Source: Ampullaceana balthica (taxonomy: Eukaryota; Mollusca; Gastropoda; Lymnaeidae). From it: a stretch of DNA of 64,000 nucleotides. Below are positions 23,901-34,707 of the stretch, in pieces. The stretch lies in NCBI GenBank assembly GCA_944989445.1, contig CALYLW010000431.1, positions 124,001 to 188,000 of the forward strand. The letters run 5' to 3'. A model generated the notes under the pieces. That model was given only the letters and a program-made list of their open reading frames with translations. It was not told where the DNA came from and did no database searches. The position numbers and the translations under genes were made by a program. Position 1 is the stretch's first letter. The number at the start of each line of letters is the position of its first letter.

Positions 23901-24454
23901 GTAATTGTTTTTTTTTAAATTTTTATATTTTTTACAGGGTTTGATTTTTAGATGGGGATTCTTTTTAAATTTTTCTTTTTAATTTAAAAATATAATTCTA
24001 TTTTAAACCTTTTGTTATTGCATAATAATTAATTGATTCACGTTCATCCCACTGCGACGCGACGCAATTGACATATACTGCCGATATTGCTAACACTACT
24101 AGTACTACTACTAATAACATTACTAATACCCTATCCTATATTATAAATAAATATATTGTCATTGTCCTATATTCTCGAATAATACGTCATGGACTGTAAA
24201 CCTATATTACTGCAAGACCGGCCTAAGCTTAAAGGAATTGAAGGCCCTTGGCACAGCGAATTTGGTGGCCCTAAATAAAATGTAACAGAAAAATAAAATA
24301 ATAAATATGGAAAACTTCTTGTGCGAGGCCCCCGTTAATGATGAAACTAATCGGAGGCCATGGCCATAGGCGGCTGCCTAGTTTGCCTATGCCGATATGC
24401 CTAAAGCCTAGGCCTAGATTACTATCACTACTACTAATAATAGTACTAATAGCC

Positions 24455-25488
24455 TTATCTTATCTTATCTGTTTACAGACGCTCCTTCTATACAGAAGAT
24501 AATTGCGTCCTACGCTTATCTATGGTTTGTGTTTAGTCCTGCATTTTTATTAGAGATTTAAATGTTGATAAAGTGTTGGTTTTCCTGGATTCTTCAGGCA
24601 ACCCATTCCACGCCCGAATTCCGGACGGGAAGAAGGAAAACTTGTATGTGTTTGTTCTTGCATACGGAATAAGAAAGGTGTTTTTATCCTTATGTCTATC
24701 TGAGGGTTGTATTAAGTTATCTTTGTGTTGTATTTCTAAATTAGAATTAATTGCTTTATGTATGATTACTACTTTGCTCTTGGTTCTTCTATCCTCTAGT
24801 GTTTCAAGGTTTAATGATTTAACTAATGGTGTTATTCTTGTCAGTTTCGAATATTCTCCAGTAATGAATCTGGCAGCTCTTTTTTGAATTTGTTCTAGTT
24901 TATCAATGTTTTCTTTGGTGGATGGGTCCCATACAGAAGATGCATATTCTAGTACAGGTCTCACCAAAGTGAGGTAGCATTTTAGTTTTATATCTCTATT
25001 ACATTTGTTAAAGTTCCTTTTTATAAAGCCTAAGGTTTTGTTTGATTTTTTAATAACTTCATTGACATGGGGATCCCATGATAGTTTCTCATTTATTAAG
25101 ACTCCTAAGTATTTTGCATCTTTAGTTTGGGTCAGTTCTTTTCCATGAATGTAATATTTTGAATTTATTTGTTTCTTTTTCTTTGTTACTATTAACAGTT
25201 ACACTTTTCTGGGTGGAAAGACATACTCCAGTTAGTTTCCCATTTTATCAATTCATCTAAGTCTTTTTGTAAAATTTTGCTATCTTGTTCTGATTTAATT
25301 GTTCTATAGATTATACAATCATCAGCAAATAACCTAACTTTTGTACCTGTTGAGATGTTCTTGGGTAAATCATTTATATAAATTAAAAAGAGTAAGGGAC
25401 CTAGCACAGTTCCTTGTGGAACTCCCGAGTTAACCTTTATTGGTGCAGATTTAGATCCATTAATTATTACAGTTTGCTTCTTATCTTA
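24455..25488 (-). mobile_element. LINE copy nested in element A, perfect 23-bp TSD
   Basis: A minus-strand Jockey/CR1-like fragment. 'SGVPQGTVLGPLLFLIYIND' followed by 'FADDCIIYR' shows the RT palm with the FADD catalytic motif (about 25440-25300). 'LEYASSVWDPSTKENIDKLE' and 'RAWNGLPEE' show the thumb and C-terminus (24967-24533). It is 5'-truncated and frame-broken between the two blocks. The 3' tail is GATAA repeats. Identical 23-bp flanks, 24432-24454 and 25489-25511, are the target-site duplication. Confidence 0.88.
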
Positions 25489-25960
25489 TACTAATAATAG
25501 TACTAATAGCCTATCCTATTATAATATTATATATATATATGATAAATATATTGGCCTATATCATATTCATATATCCAAAACGCAATGGATATACTTATTA
25601 TACCAGTGAGCTAGATAAAAATAGGTCAGTGGACTGAACAGATTCTAAAATATAAACTTAAAATCAATATGATAAATCAATATCAATAAGGCTGGTCACT
25701 GGTACTGTTTTCTTATTCAGGTCAGATATAATTATTATAATCAACGTGAATTTACTTGATATACATAATATAATGATAAATAATGCTCAAAATTAACTTT
25801 GAGAATAGTTCACTGAATTCTCCCATCAACGTCGAGTCATTCACAGAATTCTGGGGATAACGTTCAACGTTATTCGCAGAATTCTGGGGATAACGTTGAA
25901 AATTATTCGCAGAATACTGGGGATAACGCTTATTTCCAATTGCTTTGTGTATTATTACTA

Positions 25961-27275
25961 CGAAGTGTCTGCTGCTACGACAAAGTAACGGCAGACAACT
26001 AGACGGGCTGTTGCTAGTGCTACGACATGTCGTAAAACAAGCAACATCCCGTTGAGTTGTCTGCTGCTACGACTAGTCGTAAAAAATATGCTGTATTTTG
26101 ATTATGCTAATACTAATACTTTAATACTAAACATTAGTTCTCATAATTAAATTTCATGAATACTAAGTAAGCCGATTAATGAAATTTAAAGGTTAAAAAA
26201 AACGTGATTGGTGTTATTTTATGACAAACAGTTATTATTTTTAAAAATTGCCATCTGACATGAGCTTCGCTAGCTGATGTGATAGTGAATGACAATACTT
26301 TTCAGTCACAACTGATACGAGGGTTCTAATCTCGCTCTCGGCAAATAAAACCACAATGAGTGTGCTGGTAATTATGATTTAATAACTACTTATTCTGAAA
26401 AGCGGATCCGTTGATTAAATCTATTTAGGTTTTAGAATTAATATTATAAAATATTATGAAGAGTTTGTTAAAGTTAAAATATTATAGAAATTATAGCGAC
26501 TCAGTTTTTTCGAAGTAATCGAAGTGTTAATTTCTAAGATTCTAAGAGTACATACTAAGTGACTAAGACTAGTGGTAGCAAGTGTTACGACTAATCGTAA
26601 CTAAGGAAAAATACCTCGCTAACTATTACTAATGGTTTAAACGGTCTTCTTAATTAGAACGGTTAATCACAAAACCTCAAAAAAAAATTTAAAAAATTGA
26701 CAATAAACCATCACTGATTACTTAATTGTTTGGAAGTTGTTTTTTTTTAAAATTCTCTGAATTGAATTTGAAGGTATCGCGAACTCAAGCGGGGGAAGCA
26801 TGTTTTGATGTCATTATCAGACGACGCGAGGCGAAAACTTCAATCTTCATGCACCCTCTCGCTGGTTCTCAAAATAATAAGGAAATACGGACCGGTGGTT
26901 AACAGGTATTTTTCTTTTGAACTGTTAAAAGGTTCTCAGAAACGAGCGGACTTAAAAACTTTAGTTCAAACGCCGATGGTGGCAAATTCTATTTTTAAAA
27001 AAATAAACCACAATGAATGCGCTTGTTATTTTTGTATATAGCGACTTAGTTTTTTCGAAGTGTCTACTCTACTGCTGAGACTAGTCGTAGCACTAGCCAG
27101 GAAACTTCTGCTACGACATGTCGTAGCAGCAGTTTCCTAGCTAGTGTTATGACATGTCGTAACGCTATCATGTCGTAACGCTATCAACATCCCGCCGAAT
27201 CGCCTGCTGCTACGACATGTCGTAGCACTAGTTTCCTGGCTAGCGTTACGACATGTCGTAACGCTAGCAACATCC
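25961..27275. mobile_element. Element B: palindrome-rich element with 9-bp TSD
   Basis: It is inserted in the host LINE between two copies of TTATTACTA (25952-25960, 27276-27284). It has many palindromes built on CTACGACATGTCGTAG and TTACGACATGTCGTAA, with a variant core ACTAGT, dense at both ends (25965-26085 and 27060-27275). Imperfect direct repeats around 26345-26520 and 27000-27060 share 'GCGACT(C/T)AGTTTTTTCGAAG'. No ORF of note. A related palindromic tract lies at 34376-34555. Confidence 0.65.
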
Positions 27276-27345
27276 TTATTACTAATTTACTCTTGGTTCT
27301 TCTTTCCTCTAGTGTTTCAAGGTTCGATGATTTAACTAATAATTA
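27276..27345 (-). mobile_element. Host LINE copy, part 3 of 3
   Basis: The sequence CTCTTGGTTCTTCT and on through TCTAGTGTTTCAAGGTT matches the LINE family at 24778-24815. It continues the copy begun at 23345 after removal of elements A and B; the middle piece is 25938-25960. Confidence 0.75.
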
Positions 27346-27431
27346 AACTGGAAATTTGTGATTTTGAAAACCCGACGTCGATGTGGTACTGATACTGACT
27401 CTCACTCAACTCACCGATAGTACTACTAGGA

Positions 27432-30304
27432 CAGGGGTGCGCAAACTACGGCCGCGGGTACGAAAATGTGCGCCGTGGACATCTGTTTAAATTATAATAA
27501 CCTGCGGCCGTCAAATACTTGCAATTTCGGAATATATTATGAAAAGTTGTAAACGAAATATCGAATATTCATTTACACTCTTTTAATCACTTTTTATTGC
27601 GAAACAAATGACGACTCCGGCAGCTGTAGCGTTAGCTGCAGTGTTTAGCGCTCAGACATTGAAATAGCTCTAGCCACGCTGGTGTTAGGCTACAGCTCTA
27701 GCTAATGAGGGCAGGTCTTTGAAGTTCAACCGCCTAATATTGAAGCGCGCCGAAACCGTGTGATGAGTGAAGCGAACATTCGCTGTGTCGTGCTTGCTCT
27801 GTGTATCATATAGAATGGGACTGCGATAAAGTTTTTAAATAATGCTCTGTGTAACCGTGTAACTCGTCGGTCAACTTCAGTAGCAGCTACAGTACACGCA
27901 AATACCAAGAGGCCTGTGTACAATTATCACTCTCAGCTGGCAGCTGCACCAGAAATCCAGACAGATTCTCGACACAGCAGTGAATAAACTTAACATTGAA
28001 AAGGCGCTTAATGAAAACGATTAATTGTATCATAGTTATACAGCATGTACTCTTAGTTACCGTATAATATTATCCTTGCCGTCTTAGTACTCATCATGTC
28101 CATAAAAAGGAAAAGAACATTGGAAGAAGAGAAGCGGAGCTTTAATGTAAAATGGGAGTTAGATTTCTTTATGGCAGAGACAGAGAACCATTTCATGCAG
28201 TGTCTAATCTGCGGCGATGTTGTGAAAACTGTAAAAGGTGACAATGCCAAGCAACATTTTCGCCGACACGCATCACACAACTATGCACAGTTACAAGGTG
28301 ATTCAAGGAAGATCGGCGTGGAAAATCTAAAGAGAAATGTTCGACAACAGACCTCGGTCATGTCTGCCTTTGTTAAGACTACGAATAAGCGCAGTGAAGC
28401 TTCCTATCGAGTGTCCTATCGTCTTGGTGTCTCTGAAAAGCCTTATTCCGATGGGGAACTCGTGAAAAGTTGTATCATGGATGTTGTTAAGTGCATTTAT
28501 CCGGGTAAGGAAACGGATTATTCTTTGATTCCTCTGTCCCGCGATACCGTGCAACGCCGTCAAAGTAATATTGCCGAGCAGCTGAAGCTCTCCATGCAGG
28601 CAAAGATTAACAAGGAGGGCAGCCTGTTTGCACTGGCTGTTGATGAATCTATGGACATTTCAGATTCAGCGCAGCTACTCATATTCATTCGATCACTATC
28701 CCCAACATTTGAATTGTGCGAGGATCTGCTCTCCATGGAGACACTCGTTACTCATACTCGAGGAGAAGACATATTTTTGGCAGTTAAAAAAGCTTGCATC
28801 GACTCGCACGTTGATCTGAAGAACCTGCGAGGCATCGGTACAGACGGCGCGCGCCTGCCATAGTTGGTAAGCAAAATGGCTTCGTGGCTAGATTTTCCGA
28901 TTATGTGTTGAAAGATCACGGTAATGACCAGCTCATAAATCTGCACTGCATTATTCACCAGGAGGCGCTGTGTTCTAAATCTGTTGATTTGGATAACATT
29001 CTGAAAGATGTGAATCGCATTATCCTTTTCATTCGCGCGAATGCTCTTCACCACCGCCAATTCATACAAATTCTTCACACAAATGATTCGTCAGCTGAAG
29101 ATATTCTGTACCACACCAGCGTTCGTTGGTTGTCTCAGGGAGAAACATCTCGCCGTGTTCTGCTGCTACGAAAAGAAATACTGGAATTTTATGCCACGAA
29201 AAACAAAGACTGTCCACTGCAGAACCAAGCCTTCTTAACATCTCTAGCCTTCCTTGTAGATTTGTTAATTTATATCAACTGCCTCAACGAGTCTCTGCAA
29301 GGCAAAGGAACAACAGTTTGCCTCATGCACAGAAGAGTACAGGATTTCTGTGACAAATTTTGTCTGTTACAAAGTCATATCCAACAGCTCAATCTCTATC
29401 ATTTCCCGCAACTCACCACTCTAATAGAGAGCCACGAAATAAGAAAAGATGAAATTCCGGCTACATCCTTTTCAGGCGTCCTCGAAGTGCTATTGGTGGC
29501 ATTCGCAGAACGTTTTCAGGATTTCGACAAGATCTCAGAAAATTTGAGACTCGTTGCTTCTCCACATTTGGTTGAGACAGAGAGTGCGCCGTTGGCTGTC
29601 CAAATGGAACTGATCAAACTAAAAAATAACGCTCAGCTTGTGAAGAAATTGGAGGACAAAAACGATCTACTGGAGACATGGAAAGTAGCTGTTGAGTATC
29701 CCAAGCTTCGCGAAATAGCAAGAAACACTCTCGTGCTGTTTGGAAGCACTTACATGTGCGAATGGTCATTTTCACGAATGAAATATCTCAAGAACAAATA
29801 TCGGACCAGACTGGTTGATACCAATCTAACGTCAGGAATACGGCTGATGATCTACAGCGAGTGCCCGGACTTTGCGCGACTCTCGGCAAACATCCAAGAG
29901 CAAGGCAGCCACTAATTTCTGGACTGCTAAGTTACATGGACAGTGTTAGTGAAGTAGCTTATCACTTATTCAATTATTGTTTTCTCAGTGTACTAATGCC
30001 ACTTAAAAATATACTCATGCTGTATGAATGTGTGTGACATGATGTTAGGTTTACATGACAATGTTCAATAAAGATAAAGTAGAAATATAAGTGAATATCG
30101 ATGGAAATGTTTTTATTTGTAATTAAGCACTGTGTTTGCCTACATTACATTTTGATTATGTCATTATTATCTCGCGATCACCATTACGAGAGGTAAACTT
30201 TTGATAGTTATCGTTTCGTTTTTCAGTGAAAAATGTTTGGCGGCCGTGGCAAAAGTAATTTTTTTTAATGCGGCCGTCAATAGCCCAAAGGTTGCGCACC
30301 CCTG
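27432..30304 (+). mobile_element. Full-length hAT transposon with perfect 8-bp TSD
   Basis: The left end CAGGGGTGCGCAAACT and the right end GTTGCGCACCCCTG form terminal inverted repeats (13 bp perfect). TACTAGGA flanks both sides (27424-27431 and 30305-30312), the 8-bp duplication of hAT. The next bases inside the ends are also similar (GCGGCCGT motifs). The element is 2873 bp and encodes one transposase. The near-intact ORF and perfect duplication indicate recent insertion. Confidence 0.95.
28096..29915 (+). pseudogene. hAT transposase (GTF2IRD2/ZBED-like), one frameshift
   Basis: The N-terminal part starts at 28096 with a basic stretch and a C2-H2-type finger ('CLICGDVVK...HFRRHASH', residues about 37-57). 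'LFALAVDESMDISDSAQLLI' and 'RGIGTDGA' are typical of the hAT catalytic core. The frame ends at 28861-28863 and resumes at once in another frame to 29915, where 'LFGSTYMCEWSFSRMKYLKN' and 'YRTRL' form the C-terminal hAT dimerisation region. The break coincides with a CG run at 28847-28854, whose length explains a 2-bp gain. The rest of the domain reads through. It is probably inactive as a protein. Confidence 0.92.
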
Positions 30305-30312
30305 TACTAGGA

Positions 30313-31500
30313 GAACTAGTAACTATTACGACTACTACTACAGACTACTAACTACTACTACTACTGACTACTAGTTACTGACTGAGACTGATACTCATAC
30401 TACTCATAGTCTATGTCTATACTATAGACTATAGTACTCATACAGTGATAGTCTAGTAAGTAAGTAAATACGCTGCCCCTTGCCTTTTTATTTTTGGCTA
30501 GAAAGAATCCAATTTTGTTTTTTAAGTGTCTTTAAATAAACAGAATCAGTAACACTTTGTTTCTTCGAGGTGTCTAACTTTAAAATTATGCAGGATGAAG
30601 CATCGACTGGCTTTTTCACGTTTGTTTATATTTTATATGGCCACTTTGTTATCAAAAGAATTAGTTCCCCTTAAAAAATAGTATTTCTAACTTATATCAT
30701 TTAATTAAAATTTATTTATTTAAGGCTCAACCCAGAACTGTTTAATTTAATTAGGCTAACAATTTAAATTTAAAACGAAATGGCGCCTGAAGTAAGGTAT
30801 TAAAATATTAAGGAAATTTGATTAGCTTTAATTAGCTTTAAAACGAAATTTATTAAAGTTATTACAGCTGTGGGAAAAATCTGACTTATTTATATTCATT
30901 TCAATTACTGTTAGCGCCTGCCTGTCACCACATTTTGTATGGGTTAACTTACTATTTAGATTTTACATCGCTCAAAATTATTAAAATTAATGAAGTATTT
31001 AAGTAAGTTCAGCTGAGGCTATTGCTAATTGTACCAAACTATTCTAGTACGGATTCGAAATTAATGTCTGATAATTGACATTCATTGATTATTGATAGCC
31101 TAATTTTAGTTTTTCCTTTTTTTTAATTATTGGTCGTCTCTCTTACTCTTACTCATACTCTTGTCTTAGTGAACTAACTTTGTCTCTATCTCTAGAATTA
31201 TTTTACATCCTTTAAATACAGATATTATATTAATATTAGCCTTATCAAAATTTGCTGCACAGTAATTCTAAATTGCTGCAAAGCGTGGGTTAGATATCTG
31301 GGAACTTCTGTCAATGAATGGTTGTCCCAAAATCAAAGAATCAAACATGCCCAGAATCATATTGACTTATTGTTATAACTTGTTTAGCTTTTCTTGGCTA
31401 TTATCTATTCTTTGTTATGACGAAATTTTGTAATTTGAAAATCAATGCGTATTAAACACAATTAAATGCGTATTACACTTAATTAAATCTGTAATGCATT
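30313..31500. other. Intergenic, CTA-rich low complexity then AT-rich DNA
   Basis: At 30313-30460 the sequence is built of ACTACT, CATACT and TATAGT motifs, continuing the CTA-rich tract that precedes the hAT element at 27395-27430. No gene or repeat boundary was found beyond it. Confidence 0.5.
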
Positions 31501-31700
31501 AAGTTGTTATGCATGAAGAAAACTTCGTTGATCCGATTCATGCAGATATACACACAGAGATCATAGAAGGCCTCCGGATGCAGGCAAAACGTAAACTGAG
31601 ATACCAAGGAGGAACAAGTCGTAATCTATTTCTGAGTTATTTGTGGGCATTCCAGTGGCGCTCAGTAACAAAAGTCGTATCTTTTGCTGTTACTTGCAGT
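31500..31700 (+). mobile_element. Merlin/ISXO2-like transposase C-terminal remnant
   Basis: The translation 'ENFVDPIHADIHTEIIEG' followed by 'MQAKRKLRYQGGTSRNLFLS' and 'YLWAFQWR' matches the C-terminal end of the ISXO2/IS1016-type DDE domain of Merlin elements, where 'HT..IE..W...K..LR...GTS...F.SYL.EF.WR' is the conserved pattern. The expected Trp after the IE pair is Arg here, and no upstream domain is visible, so it is a dead fragment. Confidence 0.65.
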
Positions 31701-31873
31701 TGCTTTGTGAAAATTATAACATTTGACAGATGTATTCAATGTTAACAATTTTGGTGTAATAAACCAGGTTTTGTAATTAAACTAACTTTTTGTTGTGCAA
31801 TAATTATTTTGCTGTTGTGTATTTCAGCTGAAAATATTAGGCCATATACACATATTGTATGACAAAAATAGTA

Positions 31874-32022
31874 ATGTTTGATTTTGGGACTGCCGTTGAC
31901 AGGATTGCCGATATCTGTGCACACTGACACACTGATTAACTTGTTGGAACCCAATTTGTGGGAGGAGGGGAACAGAAATCAGCAATCCTGTCAACGGCGG
32001 TCCCAAAATCAAACATTATGCT
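31874..32022. repeat. Small MITE with about 37-bp terminal inverted repeats
   Basis: AATGTTTGATTTTGGGACTG with GCCGTTGACAGGATTGC at the left is answered by GCAATCCTGTCAACGGCGG and TCCCAAAATCAAACATT at the right, with a 70-bp spacer. A single-ended relative with GTTTGATTTTGGGACCGCCG is at 34209-34228. Confidence 0.8.
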
Positions 32023-32331
32023 AGCTAACCAATAAAATTGATAGTTCAATAACAATTCACGCGGCTTTAACGTTGTTCACATTTTAACATCGGCGCACTG
32101 TGTTTGTTCTCGTACTATGCTTTGTCAACTAAGAGAGTTTTAAAAAAACGTTCACTAGCCGTACGCATCTTTTAAAGCAAATATCAGTTTTGATATTAAT
32201 GTGGTAATCTTACGTCAAATGGCTTTAACTTGCAGGAAAACTGTCCCTAAAAGACTGAACTCAAATTTGAGGACCAATTAATCGCCCAGTAACTTTGCTA
32301 GGTCTTTCAAATGACTCTCGTAATATAAATA

Positions 32332-33776
32332 CAGTGGGACCCGCTTAAGTCGAGGGCCTCAGGGTATGAAAAATGGCGCCGAGATAACCGATCATCGAGT
32401 TAAACGAAAACCAATATGGCGGCAAAATATTAACATGCGCTTGAAATTTCTTTATAATTATATACATGATGTGCGTTAATTAGTGATGGGACGATTAATC
32501 GGAATCGTATCCGAATATCGGGACCCTAATATTTCTTCACTCTTTCCTAAGGTTAAGACCGTTCGTTTTTAAGGGCCGTTTAAATATAACCCAGACCCAG
32601 GGTTCCCACTCAGTCGGGAATTCTTAAAATATTTTTCCCGGTCTTGAAAGTTGGGAAATAGTCGGTAAAAGTTATGTCTAGTCTGGAATTTTTATATATA
32701 TATATATTTTTTTTTCCGAAGTAAATGACTTTGATTACGTCTCTGTGGTCATGTTTCGATTCCATTTAATAAAAAAATAAAGTTACCAGTTTATAATTGT
32801 CTGCGCATGCGTTGAAGGTCAAATTTTTCGCCTCGCCTCGTCCCATGGCATGTCACCACCGCTCGCGTTTGCAATACCAGTCAAATTGGCGAATTTAAAA
32901 AAAATAAACATATGAATATGGTAATTTTAAGTTTAATTCTTTTGACGTGCAGGATATCTGTCACTATGAGACCGCACTCGAATTTCCTCCGTCAATCAAA
33001 TGATACGTGTAGAGTGTAGCTTGTAATATAAATAGTAACAAATGCAGCCTTGACCTTATCAGAATTCGACCTACAACAGTGATGACGTGTATATTATATA
33101 TAAACTAGAATATTAAGAAAATGATTTGATTTCACCGTCACGCGCGTGTTAGTCACAGTCACGTATCTTACTGGTAACAAAGCAACAAAAAACTTTTTAA
33201 AGAATAATATTTTTTAAAAAAATTTAATTATATAAAAACAACCATCGATTCTCGATACAAACCTTTATTTTCTTTTCTAAAGATATTTGTTTATCTTAAA
33301 AAATAAAATGATTAATGCATCAGAAAATGAATTAAGTTTAATAATAATATAACATGCACAGCGAAATAATGACGGATTAAAGACCACTAATGCGATTTTC
33401 GAGTATCTCTGGTGAATACATACTCAATCTAACGGAATCAAATTGAAAGTGAAAACATCCGGTAATTTTTATTGAAATCTCGTAGAATCACACAATAGCC
33501 GGATGTCTAGAAGAAAGTGAGATGTCAACACTGTTTTTGAACTAAAAATGCCAAAGTGCAGTGATAGGGGAACAGACGGGGATCGAGCTAACCGACGTTA
33601 AGTTGCAAATTTGGCACTCTTTTGTGCTCGAAATATTAGGGCTCGGCGACTTAACAAAAATCGAATTAACCGATGAAAAAATGCAATGACAAAGAGAGAA
33701 TTTGGCGGTTCCAAAAAAAACGTAGACTTAATAGAGCTGACGAGTTAACTGGGCTCGAGTTAAGTGGGCCCCACTG
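32332..33776. mobile_element. Pogo/Tigger-like non-autonomous element, copy 2
   Basis: The ends CAGTGGGACCCGCTTAAGTC and AAGTGGGCCCCACTG are inverted repeats flanked by TA (32330-32331, 33777-33778). Its interior is the reverse complement of copy 1, for example 33465-33530 against 9430-9490. The flanking text TAATATAAATA / GTAAC matches the copy's own interior, so it appears to have landed in another member of the family. Confidence 0.8.
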
Positions 33777-34064
33777 TAGTAACAATACCAGTCGTGGCCT
33801 TGACTTTGACCTTGTTCATATCATATGCGCACTGTGTGTTAGCTCTCGTACAGTGCCTCGACAACTAAGCAAAGTAAAAAAAAATTTTTTTTTATCTTTC
33901 CTCAGCTGCAGGCGAACTAAACTAATAGTGATGACGTGTATATTATTTATAGACTGGAATAGTATTGGTTCTGGTATCCTGCCATAGCACAACAAAATAT
34001 TAACTCCGCGTTATAAGTTATACAAGAAGCCACGGCTAACTGGTTAACCATTAACAACCTTATC

Positions 34065-34202
34065 ATGTACATAAAGAAATTTCAAGCACATGTTAATATT
34101 TTGCCGCCATATTGGTTTTCGTTTAACTCGATCATTGGTTATCTCTGCGCCATTTGGCATACCCCAAGGCCGTCGACTTAGACTTAACCGGGTTCTACTG
34201 TA
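34065..34202. repeat. Pogo-like element end fragment
   Basis: The text from TGTACATAAAGAAATTTCAA through TTTTGCCGCCATATTGG to GGTTCTACTGTA matches the right end of copy 1 (10480-10609). Only one end is present next to copy 2. Confidence 0.7.
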
Positions 34203-34375
34203 ATATGATTCTGGGCCTGTTTGATTTTGGGACCGCCGATGACAGGAGTGCCCAGAAATCAAGTGTGCCAAACAAACTTTAACAAGACAAAGGAAAGGGT
34301 GAAAGATGACTCTTTAACATTTAATTAATTGGAGAACATCAGACTTCAAGTAAATTTAAATTATAGGATGCTGCT

Positions 34376-34555
34376 ATCATTGTTAGTGCTACGACTAGTC
34401 ATAACACTAGCCAGTAAACTGCTGCTACGACTAAATACAGCTTTAGTCATAACTAAGCACATGACATAGCATATTTTTTTACTACTAGTCGTAACACTAG
34501 TCAGGAAATTCAGGAAACTGCTGCTACGACTATGTGTAGCAGCAGACACTTTGTA
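34376..34555. repeat. Palindromic repeat tract upstream of MLH1, related to element B
   Basis: CTACGACTAGTCATAAC, TACTACTAGTCGTAAC and GCTGCTACGACTATGTGTAG with CAGGAAACTGCTG spacers match the motif set of element B. It ends about 150 bp before the MLH1 start codon, inside the likely promoter or 5' UTR. Confidence 0.65.
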
Positions 34556-34707
34556 AATCATAATCACTTTTATACCCAACTTATTAAATCAAGTTATTAA
34601 ACAGTCCTCAGATGCTCCAGTACATGTGGTTGAAAAAAGAATTAATCAATTTGAAGTTTTCAAATACAAGAGAGGTTGATGTGACAAGTACAAGTTCATA
34701 GTTGAAT

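Larger units (their letters stand above)
23694..25937. mobile_element. Element A: TIR element with subterminal repeats and 8-bp TSD
   Basis: It is inserted into the host LINE between two copies of AATTGCTT (23686-23693, 25938-25945). Both ends carry units with TTATCCCCAGAATTCTGCGA: two at the left (to about 23775) and three inverted at the right (about 25845-25930), forming extended subterminal inverted repeats. Without the nested LINE the element is about 1.2 kb. No transposase is visible. An 8-bp duplication fits hAT, P or MuDR-like groups. Confidence 0.7.

Noticed and set aside
28752..29078. Minus-strand ORF inside the hAT transposase
   Set aside because: Shadow of the transposase reading frame, which has clear hAT signatures.
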